The notes beneath the pieces are model-generated. The model made no database searches. It saw only the letters and a list, made by a program, of their open reading frames with translations, and had not been told where the DNA came from. A program made the position numbers and the translations under genes. Shown piece after piece: positions 1-7,964 of a stretch of DNA of 64,000 bases (position 1 is the first letter of the stretch; each line of letters starts with the position of its first letter). This DNA comes from Alphaproteobacteria bacterium (lineage in GTDB: Bacteria; Pseudomonadota; Alphaproteobacteria; Caulobacterales; Caulobacteraceae), in assembly GCA_018820205.1 (NCBI GenBank), contig JAHJOK010000075.1, positions 1 through 64,000 of the forward strand, written 5' to 3'.

Positions 1-125
1 ACCGCATAGAGATCATGTTCGGACGGCTCAAGGACTGGCGGCGTGTTGCCACCCGATACGATCGCTGTCCGACCGTCTTCCTGTCCGCCATCGCCCTCGC
101 CGCGACCGTGCTGTTCTGGCTATGA
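1..125 (+). CDS. IS5-family transposase, C-terminal end (partial)
   Basis: The window opens inside a transposase. The reading frame starting at base 3 gives 40 residues and stops at 123-125. It contains RIEIMFGRLKDWRRVATRYD and ends in a hydrophobic ALAATVLFWL. The ExMFGRLKDWR block is the C-terminal DDE-domain signature of IS5-family (IS427/IS1031-like) transposases, where the Glu is the last catalytic acid. Only the 3' end is visible, so whether the copy is intact cannot be judged. It matters for the next gene, whose open frame begins directly after the element. Confidence 0.85.
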   Translation, partial: RIEIMFGRLKDWRRVATRYDRCPTVFLSAIALAATVLFWL

Positions 126-137
126 GTCCTGAGCCTA
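124..137 (+). repeat. probable right end of the IS5-like element and target-site bases
   Basis: Immediately after the transposase stop comes GAGTCCTGAGCC (124-135), placed where the right terminal inverted repeat of an IS5-family element should lie, followed by TA (136-137), the usual kind of short duplicated target in this family. The matching left end is outside the window, so the boundary is an inference from position. Confidence 0.45.
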
Positions 138-230
138 AGCGACGCTTCGATCGAGAACGATTTCGACGAAAAGCTAAAGCTTCCCGTTAATGTAATTATC
201 GCCGAACGATACGACCTACTCCTGTACCGA

Positions 231-848
231 ATGATTACGTTGAATAATGGTCAGAAGCCAATGACCGCTCGACACCAAATCGAGATGCTGACGAAAGGTA
301 TGCTCGACATCGGTGATATTGGCATACACGTTTTCTCCGAGAAGGAGACGGAAACGGCAAAGCCGCCGCCTGGCTCATTCCGACGGAGCGACATTGCGGA
401 AGCCTATACGGCGTTTCTGACAGACAGCGTCCACAACCAAAACGCCCGGATCATCGAGTCGAAGTTGGACGAGATCCTTGTCGGCAAAGTGATGGACAGC
501 GACATCACGGAATCCGAAATATCATTCCATGACATTCTGGGTCTTGTTGCGAAGTTCGCCACAGACATTAAGGGGCGGGATTGGCTCCGGCTAGGCAACA
601 ATCTGATCGGTTTTACCGTTGGAGCGAAGCGGAGTTACGGAACACTCTCCAAGTTCGATGCTGAGCGTTTCGGCACTCTTACCGAACTCTTCGAAGAAGC
701 GTTTGAGGCAATCAACGTTTCGAAGGTGAATGTTGGGAAAACGCGTCGGGAGCTTTCCCGTGACTTCATTGAGAAGGTTGACCAGTTCGCGGCGCGGGAT
801 GTCGACGAGGTGACCGAGGCGTTCCACGAGGCCACTTTGGTGGACTGA
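231..848 (+). CDS. unknown protein, probably the 5'-truncated remnant of a longer gene
   Basis: The first ATG gives 205 residues, but the same frame is open back to the IS end at about 138, and the upstream stretch (ENDFDEKLKLPVNVIIAERYD) reads like real protein. I therefore think the IS insertion removed the original start and that 231 is at best a secondary start. The preserved part has LNNGQKPMTARHQIE near residues 4-18. That pattern loosely recalls the region after the core of DUF262/ParB-like proteins (F-x-x-hN-x-G-x-x-h), a weak resemblance. The rest is charged and mostly helical, ending in FHEATLVD. Base composition is lower in GC than the flanking chromosome. The stop is one base before the GTG of the next gene, which points to an operon. 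Confidence 0.6.
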   Translation: MITLNNGQKPMTARHQIEMLTKGMLDIGDIGIHVFSEKETETAKPPPGSFRRSDIAEAYTAFLTDSVHNQNARIIESKLDEILVGKVMDSDITESEISFHDILGLVAKFATDIKGRDWLRLGNNLIGFTVGAKRSYGTLSKFDAERFGTLTELFEEAFEAINVSKVNVGKTRRELSRDFIEKVDQFAARDVDEVTEAFHEATLVD

Positions 849-849
849 C

Positions 850-1740
850 GTGGTCGGCATCCTCACGCTTAATGAGCCGGGACACGGAGGGTACCAGCCT
901 GCCGCGCCCTTCGGGCTGCATTCCGATGGCGTGCCTCCGCACGAGATTCTTCGGCTGCTCCTTGGAAGCGTGAATGTCACGGAGAGCTCAACCGGTCGAA
1001 CGGCGGCTCTCGCCACCAATGAATTTCGTCAGACCACGCGGAGGATGTGCAGGCCCGACAGAATATCCCTCTTTCTCTTCGAGGGAGACATCACTCTCGA
1101 AGAGTACGCTCATTTTGTAACGAATCTCTCTCAAAGAAATGCGACATACTTTGAGAGCCTGCGTCAGGAACTAACGCTCGCTTTACATGCGAAGAAGGCT
1201 GGAAGATTTACGGAATCGTTCCTATATTTTTATCGTCTCCTAGAGATGATTGCCGTAGTATTTCCTCTTCTATATGCAACGACGCAGACAGACTTCAGTC
1301 GAGCGCATGATTTCTTGCGCTCTCTTCTGTCGAACGAGAAGGACGGCGACCTTAAGGTATTGACGACCGCGGTGCCGGTGATCGCCCGTCAAGCCAATCT
1401 TACAGCTGTCACGTTCGATTTCTCGATAGCTGGATCGGACGCGGCGTGGGTCAGGTTGCTAAAGGCACAGATTGAGCGCTGCGGTATAAACAATACAGGC
1501 GGGTTTGAGTTCGAGTCTGACACCGAAATACTTTTTCATGTGCCGTTCAACTCAATGCCGAACCTGCTTGTTCAATTCCGGAATCGGATGTTTCATTACC
1601 GGGTAGGACAGTCGAACTTCGACTTGGGTGCCCTCGGCGGCTCGGAACGAATTTGCCAGATGCTGGTGTCAGAAGCGGCCCATTGGTTCGCGCTGATCTA
1701 TGCAGAAATCCTGCGTGTAATGGCAAGGAGGCAGTTTTGA
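850..1740 (+). CDS. unknown protein with C-terminal HEPN-like RNxxxH motif
   Basis: 296 residues from a GTG start lying one base after the upstream stop, so translation is probably coupled. No signal peptide or convincing membrane helix. Two features suggest a HEPN fold: an aromatic helix SFLYFYRLLEMIAVVF at about 123-138, and RNRMFHY with R244, N245 and H249, which fits the R-N-x-x-x-H active site of HEPN RNases. HEPN proteins are common toxins and abortive-infection effectors (family knowledge). Low GC, IS adjacency and the coupled upstream gene fit an acquired defence or toxin module, but that role is inferred. The conserved N-terminal 100 residues (GHGGYQPAAPFG) match nothing I recognise. 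Confidence 0.6.
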   Translation: MVGILTLNEPGHGGYQPAAPFGLHSDGVPPHEILRLLLGSVNVTESSTGRTAALATNEFRQTTRRMCRPDRISLFLFEGDITLEEYAHFVTNLSQRNATYFESLRQELTLALHAKKAGRFTESFLYFYRLLEMIAVVFPLLYATTQTDFSRAHDFLRSLLSNEKDGDLKVLTTAVPVIARQANLTAVTFDFSIAGSDAAWVRLLKAQIERCGINNTGGFEFESDTEILFHVPFNSMPNLLVQFRNRMFHYRVGQSNFDLGALGGSERICQMLVSEAAHWFALIYAEILRVMARRQF

Positions 1741-1879
1741 CCGCCTCCAGCTTGCATTGCGACGCTAGAATTTGGCCCGCCGTGTATCAGTGGTCGGCGC
1801 GCGGGCGCTTCGTTCTATGCATTCTGATGCCAATGCTTATGGTCGCACAGGACGATAATCGGAGTGGGAGTCGAGGCCA

Positions 1880-2104
1880 GTGGACAAGGTTCGTTGGGTC
1901 AACGCTGTAGACCGCCACATGAAACGGGACTGGTGCATAAACACGGTAGATGCGGGACTCGATGAGAGTGATCTCAGGCGTTACTGGTTGTCCGGCGACG
2001 ATCCGGCCACCTTTGTCGCTTGGTTCGCCGAGAAGTACGATCTGATCCGGTTCGAGCATCGACCGGTTAGAAGTGCGCTTTCCAAGCCTCAACCTCCAGC
2101 GTGA
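1880..2104 (+). CDS. small conserved-looking protein of unknown function
   Basis: 74 residues from GTG; an in-frame stop at 1856-1858 limits any upstream extension. Residues 1-59 look like a genuine soluble protein rich in Trp and acidic residues (RDWCINTVDAGLDESDL, FVAWFAEKYDLIRFE). The last 13 or so codons overlap the 3' end of the convergent DUF3883 gene by 38 bases and read as low-quality sequence (VRSALSKPQPPA). The natural C terminus may have been replaced where the accessory patch joins the core chromosome. Bases 1741-1879 upstream contain no gene that I can support. Confidence 0.5.
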   Translation: MDKVRWVNAVDRHMKRDWCINTVDAGLDESDLRRYWLSGDDPATFVAWFAEKYDLIRFEHRPVRSALSKPQPPA

Positions 2105-3014
2105 CCGCCCCCTCCAGCGGCGGCGGCAAGACGAACAGCCCCGGCGCGGCCGAGAGGTCGTGGAGGCGGTAGAGGCGCCAGGCGGCGGGGTGTTCGAGGG
2201 AGACCTCGCGCTCGGTGCGGGTCAGGTAGAAGGGGGTGGTGGGGCCGCCTCGAGTGGCCTTGACCTCGATCAGGCGATCGACGCCGGTGGGGTCGAAACT
2301 CCTGATGTCGTAGCCGGCGCCGTCGCCGCGTTCCTGGCTGGTCCATTCGATGCGGCGGGCGAGGTCGGGGCGGTCGTGGGCGATCAGGCGGGCGCGCTCG
2401 TGGTGGAAGACGTGTTCCTCGCCCAGCTTGCCGAGGGCGCGGTTGCGGTGGTCGCGGGCGGCGGGGTCGTATTTGCGGACGAGGCGGGCGAGGCCCTCTG
2501 GACGCGGGGTGCGGGGCGGACCGGGAGGCGTTGCTTCGGTGAGGGTGAGGGATTGGATTCCACCCTCTCCGCCATCGAAGGGGGTGGCGGGTTCGGAGAC
2601 GCCTTGGAACGACGGTGGGGCGTCAAGAACCCCTCCACCGCTTCGCGGTCCCCCTCCCCATTCGCCAAGGGGCGAACGGGGAGGAGACAGGTAGGCGTCG
2701 TCGGTGAGGACCTCGGGGTGGGCGGCGAGGTGGCGGTCGATGGCGTCGAAGATGGCGGCTTGGTAGTTGGCCATGGGGCGGTAGCCGCGCACGTGGGGCA
2801 GGCCCAGTTCGGCAGCGACGGCCGATATGTTCATGTGCTTGAACTCGACCGAGCGGTGGCTGCGACCCGTCTGTTGCATCAGGGCGCGGGCGCGGCGGGT
2901 CTTGACGAAGGGCTCTCCGGCGGCGTCGAGGGCGAGCATGGCGAAATAGTCGGCGACGATGACGTCGAGTTCGTCCGCCTGCCAGTCGGCGCCAACCTTG
3001 GATGGATCAATCAT
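2067..3014 (-). CDS. DUF3883 domain protein, PD-(D/E)xK nuclease-like
   Basis: 315 residues. The N-terminal 100 residues (KVGADWQADELDVIVADYF, then RSHRSVEFKHMNISAVAAEL) form the helical module often found with DUF3883. The C-terminal half holds the DUF3883 core: GAGYDIRSFD with D236, then LIEVKAT with E250 and K252. This D-x13-E-x-K spacing is that of PD-(D/E)xK enzymes, followed by PFYLTRTERE and the conserved Tyr/His strand. Related proteins occur near restriction and defence genes, but many are lone chromosomal genes. Residues about 109-160 are a Pro/Gly-rich insertion encoded by a palindromic repeat and separate the two modules. Start ATG at 3014 is the first in frame. Confidence 0.75.
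   Translation of the reverse strand: MIDPSKVGADWQADELDVIVADYFAMLALDAAGEPFVKTRRARALMQQTGRSHRSVEFKHMNISAVAAELGLPHVRGYRPMANYQAAIFDAIDRHLAAHPEVLTDDAYLSPPRSPLGEWGGGPRSGGGVLDAPPSFQGVSEPATPFDGGEGGIQSLTLTEATPPGPPRTPRPEGLARLVRKYDPAARDHRNRALGKLGEEHVFHHERARLIAHDRPDLARRIEWTSQERGDGAGYDIRSFDPTGVDRLIEVKATRGGPTTPFYLTRTEREVSLEHPAAWRLYRLHDLSAAPGLFVLPPPLEGAVTLEVEAWKAHF
2535..2692. repeat. palindromic repeat element inserted in frame in the DUF3883 gene
   Basis: The plus strand shows arms CTCCCCATTCGCC (2654-2666) and GGCGAACGGGGAG (2671-2683) around AAGG, one mismatch in 13, next to a second hairpin ACCGC-TTC-GCGGT (2637-2649). The whole block is much richer in GGGG/CCCC runs than coding sequence nearby. It is translated as SPPRSPLGEWGGGPRSGGG and similar low-complexity peptide. 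This architecture (GGAGGGG, gaagcggtgg, hairpin with a GGCGAA arm) resembles dispersed intergenic palindromes of alphaproteobacteria. No second copy was noticed in this window. Element ends are approximate. Confidence 0.6.
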
Positions 3015-3174
3015 GCGCGCCTCCCCGCAGAGGTTGGCAGGGGCGGGTGGGTTTGACCAGGCGTCACGCCCATACCCATCAACGGATCGTCCGATTTCCG
3101 CTTACCGATCAACGCCCGGCATTATTTAGAGCCTTTTTACGCGCATGCCCTCGGGGCGCCCGCACACTGTTGGC

Positions 3175-3963
3175 ATGACCCGATCCTATGTCGAAGCCCC
3201 CGCCACCCATTTCCGGCTGAAACCCGAGACCTGGGCGATCATCGCCGAGGAGTACAAGAACGGGGCGACGGCCAAGGATATCGGGGCCAAGTGGAAGGTC
3301 GCGCCGTCGTCGGTCTATCGCTACGCCTGCCGCGACGGCTTCACCAAGAAGCGGATGGGCGACGCGCGGGCGCGGGCCCATGCGCGAATGGTCGAGGAGG
3401 AAGAGGCCTCGGCGCGGTCGATGCATCCGGTGGGGTCGCGGGCGCTGAAGGCGCTGTTCCACCCGGCGCCGGCGGACGATGCGGCGGCGACCGATCCGGC
3501 CGAACTGGCCAGGGCGGCGACCCTGGCCAGCGGGCGGGCGATGAAGGGGCGGTTGTGGGCCGAGGCGAAGGCTCTGGCCGGGCTGGCCGAGACCTATGCG
3601 CGGCTGGGAGAGCGGGAGGCGAAGGCGGCCGAGGCGGCGCGGGTGACGATCGAGACGATGGACCTGCAACTGCTGTTCGACATCCTGTTCGTCGAGAAGG
3701 CCAAGGTCAGGGAGCGGTTCGGCATCTGGGGCGAGGGCGAGCAGGCCGAGAACTATGAGCTGAAGTCGCGCTTCTGGCGGCAGTGGTATCTGCCGGAGGT
3801 CATACTGCGCAAGGCGGTCGAACTGGGCGACCGGCGCGCCTGGCAGCTGGAGCGTCAGATCCGCGATCTGGGGGCCGAGCCGGTTCCGGGGGACACGCGA
3901 TCGGCGGGACCGGCGATGTCCATGGACGACCCCGCCTTGCAACAGCGTAACCTCACCGCCTAG
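3175..3963 (+). CDS. conserved protein with N-terminal helix-turn-helix
   Basis: 262 residues from the ATG at 3175; an in-frame ATG 10 codons upstream (3145) is possible but neither has a clear Shine-Dalgarno. Residues about 27-57 (YKNGATAKDIGAKWKVAP, then SSVYRYACRDGF) form a resolvase/Hin-type HTH with a basic patch after it (TKKRMGDARARAHAR). The remainder is helical and Ala/Glu-rich, with a Trp-rich segment SRFWRQWYLPEV near residues 210-221. No catalytic domain of a recombinase is present, so a DNA-binding or regulatory role is the most that can be inferred. Followed 47 bases later by the DUF305 gene on the same strand. Confidence 0.6.
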   Translation: MTRSYVEAPATHFRLKPETWAIIAEEYKNGATAKDIGAKWKVAPSSVYRYACRDGFTKKRMGDARARAHARMVEEEEASARSMHPVGSRALKALFHPAPADDAAATDPAELARAATLASGRAMKGRLWAEAKALAGLAETYARLGEREAKAAEAARVTIETMDLQLLFDILFVEKAKVRERFGIWGEGEQAENYELKSRFWRQWYLPEVILRKAVELGDRRAWQLERQIRDLGAEPVPGDTRSAGPAMSMDDPALQQRNLTA

Positions 3964-4010
3964 GGTGCCGGGCGCGGACCGGAGGGGGCCGCAGGGGAGC
4001 CTTTGCGATC

Positions 4011-4697
4011 GTGTACAGCGTTTCGGGACTGATGTTGGCGGGGGTCGTCGCGGCCCAGGCGGCGGGCGGGGCGCCGGCGCCGATCGTCCAGCCCGGTGCG
4101 CCGGGGGCGGCGTCGCGGGTCATCTCGGCCGAGACGGCGGTGGCGATGAGCCGGCCGACCTTCACCGAACACGACGTCGCCTTCATGCAGCACATGATCG
4201 TCCACCACGCCCAGGCGGTGGAGATGGTCGAGATGCTGGAGACGCAAGGGTCGGACCCGACGGTGAAACTGCTGGGCCGGCGGATCTCCCTGAGCCAGGA
4301 GGCCGAGATGGCGCTGATGCGCGGCTGGCTGACCGACCGGGGGCAATCGGTCGAGATGCCGATGGCGGGCATGGATCACTCCGGCATGGAACACTCCGGC
4401 ATGGATCATTCGGCGCATGCGGGCCACGCGATGTCGGCCGACGACACGCCGGTGATGGCGGGCATGCTGTCGCCGCGCCAGATGCGCACCCTGTCGGCCG
4501 CGACCGGGACCGAATTCGACCGGCTGTTCCTGACCGGCATGATCCAGCATCACCAGGGCGCGATCGACATGGTCGACGCCCTGATGGACACGCCGGATGC
4601 GGCCGACGACCCGCTGCTGTCGGACTTCGCCAACTCGGTCGTCGGCGACCAGACCGCCGAGATCGCCCGTATGCAGACCCTTCTTTCCGACCTCTGA
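4011..4697 (+). CDS. secreted DUF305 metal-binding protein
   Basis: 228 residues from GTG, with AGGGGAG about 10 bases upstream. A signal peptide covers roughly residues 1-18. Two DUF305 half-repeats are seen: FMQHMIVHHAQAVEM at 59-73 and LTGMIQHHQGAIDMV at 174-188, each with the His-His pair of the ferritin-like fold. Between them lies a Met/His-rich linker (GMDHSGMEHSGMDHSAHAGH, 120-139), the kind of sequence that binds copper in periplasmic proteins. It sits 30 bases upstream of an LVIVD-repeat gene, a pairing common in alpha- and gammaproteobacteria. A role in periplasmic metal handling is inferred. Confidence 0.85.
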   Translation: MYSVSGLMLAGVVAAQAAGGAPAPIVQPGAPGAASRVISAETAVAMSRPTFTEHDVAFMQHMIVHHAQAVEMVEMLETQGSDPTVKLLGRRISLSQEAEMALMRGWLTDRGQSVEMPMAGMDHSGMEHSGMDHSAHAGHAMSADDTPVMAGMLSPRQMRTLSAATGTEFDRLFLTGMIQHHQGAIDMVDALMDTPDAADDPLLSDFANSVVGDQTAEIARMQTLLSDL

Positions 4698-4727
4698 TTT
4701 CCTTCCAGCCATGCCCAAGGAGCGGCC

Positions 4728-6554
4728 ATGAACGTTCGCAACACCCTGCTTTGCGCCTCCGTCGCGCTGGGCGTCCTGATGACCGCCGCCGGGGCCTCGG
4801 CCCAGATCCAGACCATCACGCCGGATGAGCGCAGCACCCTTTCGGCCGGCCTGCACGACGCGGGCGAGGCGGCCTCCGGCCTGGCGCTGGAGAGCACGGT
4901 CGCGCCGCCGCCCGGCTTCTTCGATCCCGAGGCCCTGTTCTCCATCCCCGCCACGCGCGAGGAACAGGAGGCGATGCGCGCCCGGATGCGCGAGAACCCG
5001 CCGAAATTCAGCCCGCTGGCCCTGGCCAACAGCGACATGGCGATGTCGGGCGACCGGCTGTTCGTCGGCAATTTCAACGGCTTCAACATCTATAACGTCG
5101 CCGGCGGCGCGCCGGAGCTGATGACCTCGGTGGTCTGTCCGGGCGGTCAGGGCGACCTGTCGGTTCACGGCGACCTGCTGTTCATGTCGGTCGAACAGAA
5201 CCGCGGCCGGCTGGATTGCGGCGTCAGCGACGCCGAGGGCGACGTCAACGCCGAGCGCTTCCGCGGCGTCCGCATCTTCGACATCTCCGACATCTCGAGC
5301 CCGCGCCAGATCGCGGCGGTCCAGACCTGCCGTGGGTCGCACACCCACACCCAGGTGCCGGATCCGAACGACGACAATGTTCTGTACATCTACAACTCGG
5401 GCACGGCGGGCGTGCGCGAGACGGCCGAGCTGGGCATCTGTTCGGACGGTCTGCCGACCGAGAACCCGGACACGGCCCTGTTCTCGATCGACGTGATCAA
5501 GGTGCCGCTGGACAATCCGGCCGCCGCCGAGATCGTCAACCGCCCGCGCATCTTCGCCGACGCCGAGAGCGGCCGCATCGCCGGTCTGTGGGACGGCGGC
5601 CGGTCGGGCGTCGCCAGCCAGGGCACGGCCCGCACCGACCAGTGCCACGACATCACCGTCTATCCCGAGATCGGCCGGGCCGGCGGCGCGTGCAGCGGCA
5701 ACGGCATCCTGCTGGACATCACCGATCCGCAGAACCCCAAACGCATCTCCGAGATGTTCGACCCGGACATGGCCTACTGGCACTCGGCCACCTTCAGCAA
5801 TGACGGGTCCAAGGTCGTGTTCACCGACGAGTGGAGCGGCGGCATCGGCGCGCGCTGCACCGCCGAAAGCCCGGCCAACTGGGGCGCCAACCTGATCGCG
5901 ACGATCGAGGACGACACGCTGAAGGGCCAGACCTTCCACAAACTGCCCACGACCCAGACGACGTCCGAGAACTGCGTCGCCCACAACGGCAACCTGATCC
6001 CGGTCCCGGGTCGCGACCTGATGGTCCAGGCCTGGTACCAGGGCGGCATCTCGGTGATGGACTTCACCGATGCGCAGAAGCCGGTCGAGATCGCCTATTT
6101 CGACCGGGGGCCGATCGACGCCGACCGCGTCGTGGTCGGCGGGTCGTGGTCGGCCTACTGGCTGAACGGCCGGGTCTATTCCAGCGAGATCGCGCGCGGC
6201 GTGGACGTGCTGAAACTGGTCCCCAACGACCAGCTGTCGGCGGCCGAGATCGCGGCGGCCGAGGCGGTTATGTCCGACACCATCAACCCGCAGACCCAGA
6301 CGAAGATCGAATGGGCCGACACCCCCGACGTGGCCGCGGCCTATGTCGATCAGCTGGCGCGTGGCGATGCACTGGCCGACGACGTCGAGACGAACCTGCG
6401 CACCCTGATCGCCGGCTGGCGTTCCGGGTCGGCGGACAAGGCGGCGGCCGGTGAACTGGCCACGGCCCTGGCGACCGCTCCGGCGACCGCCAGCGCCGCC
6501 GACAAGGCGCGGATGGCCTCGCTGTCCGGCCTGCTGGGCCGTCTGGCCGCCTGA
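4728..6554 (+). CDS. secreted LVIVD-repeat (beta-propeller) protein
   Basis: 608 residues with a clear signal peptide (MNVRNTLLCASVALGVLMTA, cleavage after GASA) and an AAGGAGCGG Shine-Dalgarno just upstream. Repeated strand motifs of the LVIVD type are visible: FNGFNIYNVA near 122, FRGVRIFDISDISSPRQIA near 178, GILLDITDPQNPKRISEM near 325 and GGISVMDFTDAQKPVEIAYF near 438, separated by conserved His-containing turns (GSHTHT, QCHDI, YWHSATF, CVAHNG). These predict a seven-bladed propeller in the periplasm or outside the cell. The last 110 residues are an Ala-rich helical tail. Function unknown; it shares its transcript with the DUF305 protein and ends in a strong terminator. Confidence 0.85.
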   Translation: MNVRNTLLCASVALGVLMTAAGASAQIQTITPDERSTLSAGLHDAGEAASGLALESTVAPPPGFFDPEALFSIPATREEQEAMRARMRENPPKFSPLALANSDMAMSGDRLFVGNFNGFNIYNVAGGAPELMTSVVCPGGQGDLSVHGDLLFMSVEQNRGRLDCGVSDAEGDVNAERFRGVRIFDISDISSPRQIAAVQTCRGSHTHTQVPDPNDDNVLYIYNSGTAGVRETAELGICSDGLPTENPDTALFSIDVIKVPLDNPAAAEIVNRPRIFADAESGRIAGLWDGGRSGVASQGTARTDQCHDITVYPEIGRAGGACSGNGILLDITDPQNPKRISEMFDPDMAYWHSATFSNDGSKVVFTDEWSGGIGARCTAESPANWGANLIATIEDDTLKGQTFHKLPTTQTTSENCVAHNGNLIPVPGRDLMVQAWYQGGISVMDFTDAQKPVEIAYFDRGPIDADRVVVGGSWSAYWLNGRVYSSEIARGVDVLKLVPNDQLSAAEIAAAEAVMSDTINPQTQTKIEWADTPDVAAAYVDQLARGDALADDVETNLRTLIAGWRSGSADKAAAGELATALATAPATASAADKARMASLSGLLGRLAA

Positions 6555-6575
6555 TCGGGCCTGACTGAAACAGGA

Positions 6576-6608
6576 GGGGCGGCGGGCCGGGCCCGCCGCC
6601 CCTTTTTT
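6576..6608 (+). terminator. intrinsic terminator after the DUF305-LVIVD pair
   Basis: A perfect 12-bp stem GGGGCGGCGGGC (6576-6587) and GCCCGCCGCCCC (6591-6602) with a 3-base loop is followed at once by six T. It lies 22 bases after the LVIVD stop codon and separates this pair from the MFS gene. Confidence 0.93.
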
Positions 6609-6659
6609 CGTCTATAGGAACCGGCGCCGGTTATGGCCGGAGACGATCGAAGGCAGGGT

Positions 6660-7964
6660 ATGTCCGACGCCGCGAGGGATGCCGACCACCGCCCCATGAC
6701 CCGACGGTCGATGGCCATTGCGGCCTTTTCGACCGTGGTCGAGTGGTATGACTTCACCCTGTATCTGTATCTGGCGACCGTGCTGTCGCGCGTCTTCTTC
6801 GGCGGCGGCGAGGCGTCGCTGCTGATCACCCTGGGCGGGTTCGCCGTGGCCTATCTGATGCGGCCGGTCGGCGCGGTGGTGTTCGGCCATATTGGAGACC
6901 GGTTCGGACGCAGGCGCACGATGCTGTTGTCGGTCGCCCTGATGACGGCGGCGATGGTGGTGACGGCCCTGCTGCCGACCTACGGGCTGATCGGGCCGGC
7001 GGCGGGGGCGGCCTTGTTGCTGGTCCGCTGCGTGATGGGGTTCTCGGTCGGTGGAGAATACACCGGCGTGGTGGCCTATCTGCTGGAGGGGGCGCCGCGT
7101 CACCGGCGCGGGCTGATCGCGTCTTCGGCCTCGGCGGCGAGCGAGATTGGCGCCCTGCTGGCGGTCGGCGTCTGCGCCCTGACGGTGCATCTGCTCAGTC
7201 CGGCGGATCTCGACAGCTGGGGCTGGCGCATCCCGTTCGTTGTCGGGGCGGTGCTGGCGGGCAGTGTCTGGCTGGCCCGATCGACGATGCAGGAATCGCC
7301 CGACTTCGAGCGCCAGAAGGCGGAGGGGACCGTGCCGGTCAGCCCCGTGCTGCACACCTTGCGCCATCATCGCAAAGGCATCGCGCGCGCGTTCGCCATC
7401 TCGGCCCTGGGGTCGATCACCTATTATGTCGGCATCACCTATGTGCCGGTGTTCCTGACCTCGGCCGGGTCGATGAGCGAGACCATGTCCCTGTGGCTGG
7501 CCACGATCGCGGCGATCGTGGTGATCCTGGTGACGCCGCTGGCGGGGATGCTGTCGGACCGCTGGGGCAGGAAGCCCGTGCTGATCGCGCTGGCCCTGTG
7601 CAGCGCCGCCGTCCCCGCCGCCATGTTCTCGCTGATGGCCGTCGGGGGGGCGGGCGGGGCCTTGCTGGGCGCCGTGATCCTGGCGGGAGTCGCGGGCGGG
7701 GTTTCGGCGGTCGGAGCTGTCGCCACGGCCGAGCAGTTTCCCGGCGAAGGGCGGCTGAGCGGGCTGGCGCTGGGGGCGACGGTCGCCACCGCCGTGTTCG
7801 GCGGCTTCACCCCCTGGCTGGCCCAGTGGCTGATCTCCGTGACCGGCGCCAACTGGGCCCCGGGGGCCATGATCGCCGTCGTTGCGCTGGTCGTCCTGCC
7901 GGTCTTCATCCAGGGGCCGGAGACCGCCCCGCGCCCGGTGCGTCCAAACCTGAGGAGGCGATGA
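6660..7964 (+). CDS. MFS transporter, metabolite:H+ symporter (ProP/KgtP-like) family
   Basis: 434 residues from ATG 6660, chosen because GAAGGCAGGG lies just upstream; an ATG at 6633 lacks this. Twelve membrane helices are apparent. The family signatures are the WYDFTLY motif in helix 1 (about residues 28-34), GHIGDRFGRRR in the first cytoplasmic loop, GGEYTGVVAYLLEGAPRHRRG in helix 4 to loop, and GMLSDRWGRKP in the second half. These match the metabolite:H+ symporter subfamily that carries betaine, proline, ketoglutarate or citrate-type solutes; the substrate cannot be read from sequence. Stop overlaps the next start (ATGATG/TGA). Confidence 0.88.
   Translation: MSDAARDADHRPMTRRSMAIAAFSTVVEWYDFTLYLYLATVLSRVFFGGGEASLLITLGGFAVAYLMRPVGAVVFGHIGDRFGRRRTMLLSVALMTAAMVVTALLPTYGLIGPAAGAALLLVRCVMGFSVGGEYTGVVAYLLEGAPRHRRGLIASSASAASEIGALLAVGVCALTVHLLSPADLDSWGWRIPFVVGAVLAGSVWLARSTMQESPDFERQKAEGTVPVSPVLHTLRHHRKGIARAFAISALGSITYYVGITYVPVFLTSAGSMSETMSLWLATIAAIVVILVTPLAGMLSDRWGRKPVLIALALCSAAVPAAMFSLMAVGGAGGALLGAVILAGVAGGVSAVGAVATAEQFPGEGRLSGLALGATVATAVFGGFTPWLAQWLISVTGANWAPGAMIAVVALVVLPVFIQGPETAPRPVRPNLRRR

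Noticed and set aside
1653..1910. Open frame of 85 codons overlapping the end of the HEPN-like gene
   Set aside because: No ribosome-binding site, overlaps the supported gene, and reads as random sequence.
3960..5984. Very long open frame on the minus strand opposite the DUF305 and LVIVD genes
   Set aside because: It is a codon-bias shadow: Arg/Gly/Ala/Asp-rich with no domain, while the plus strand has signal peptides, family motifs and a terminator.
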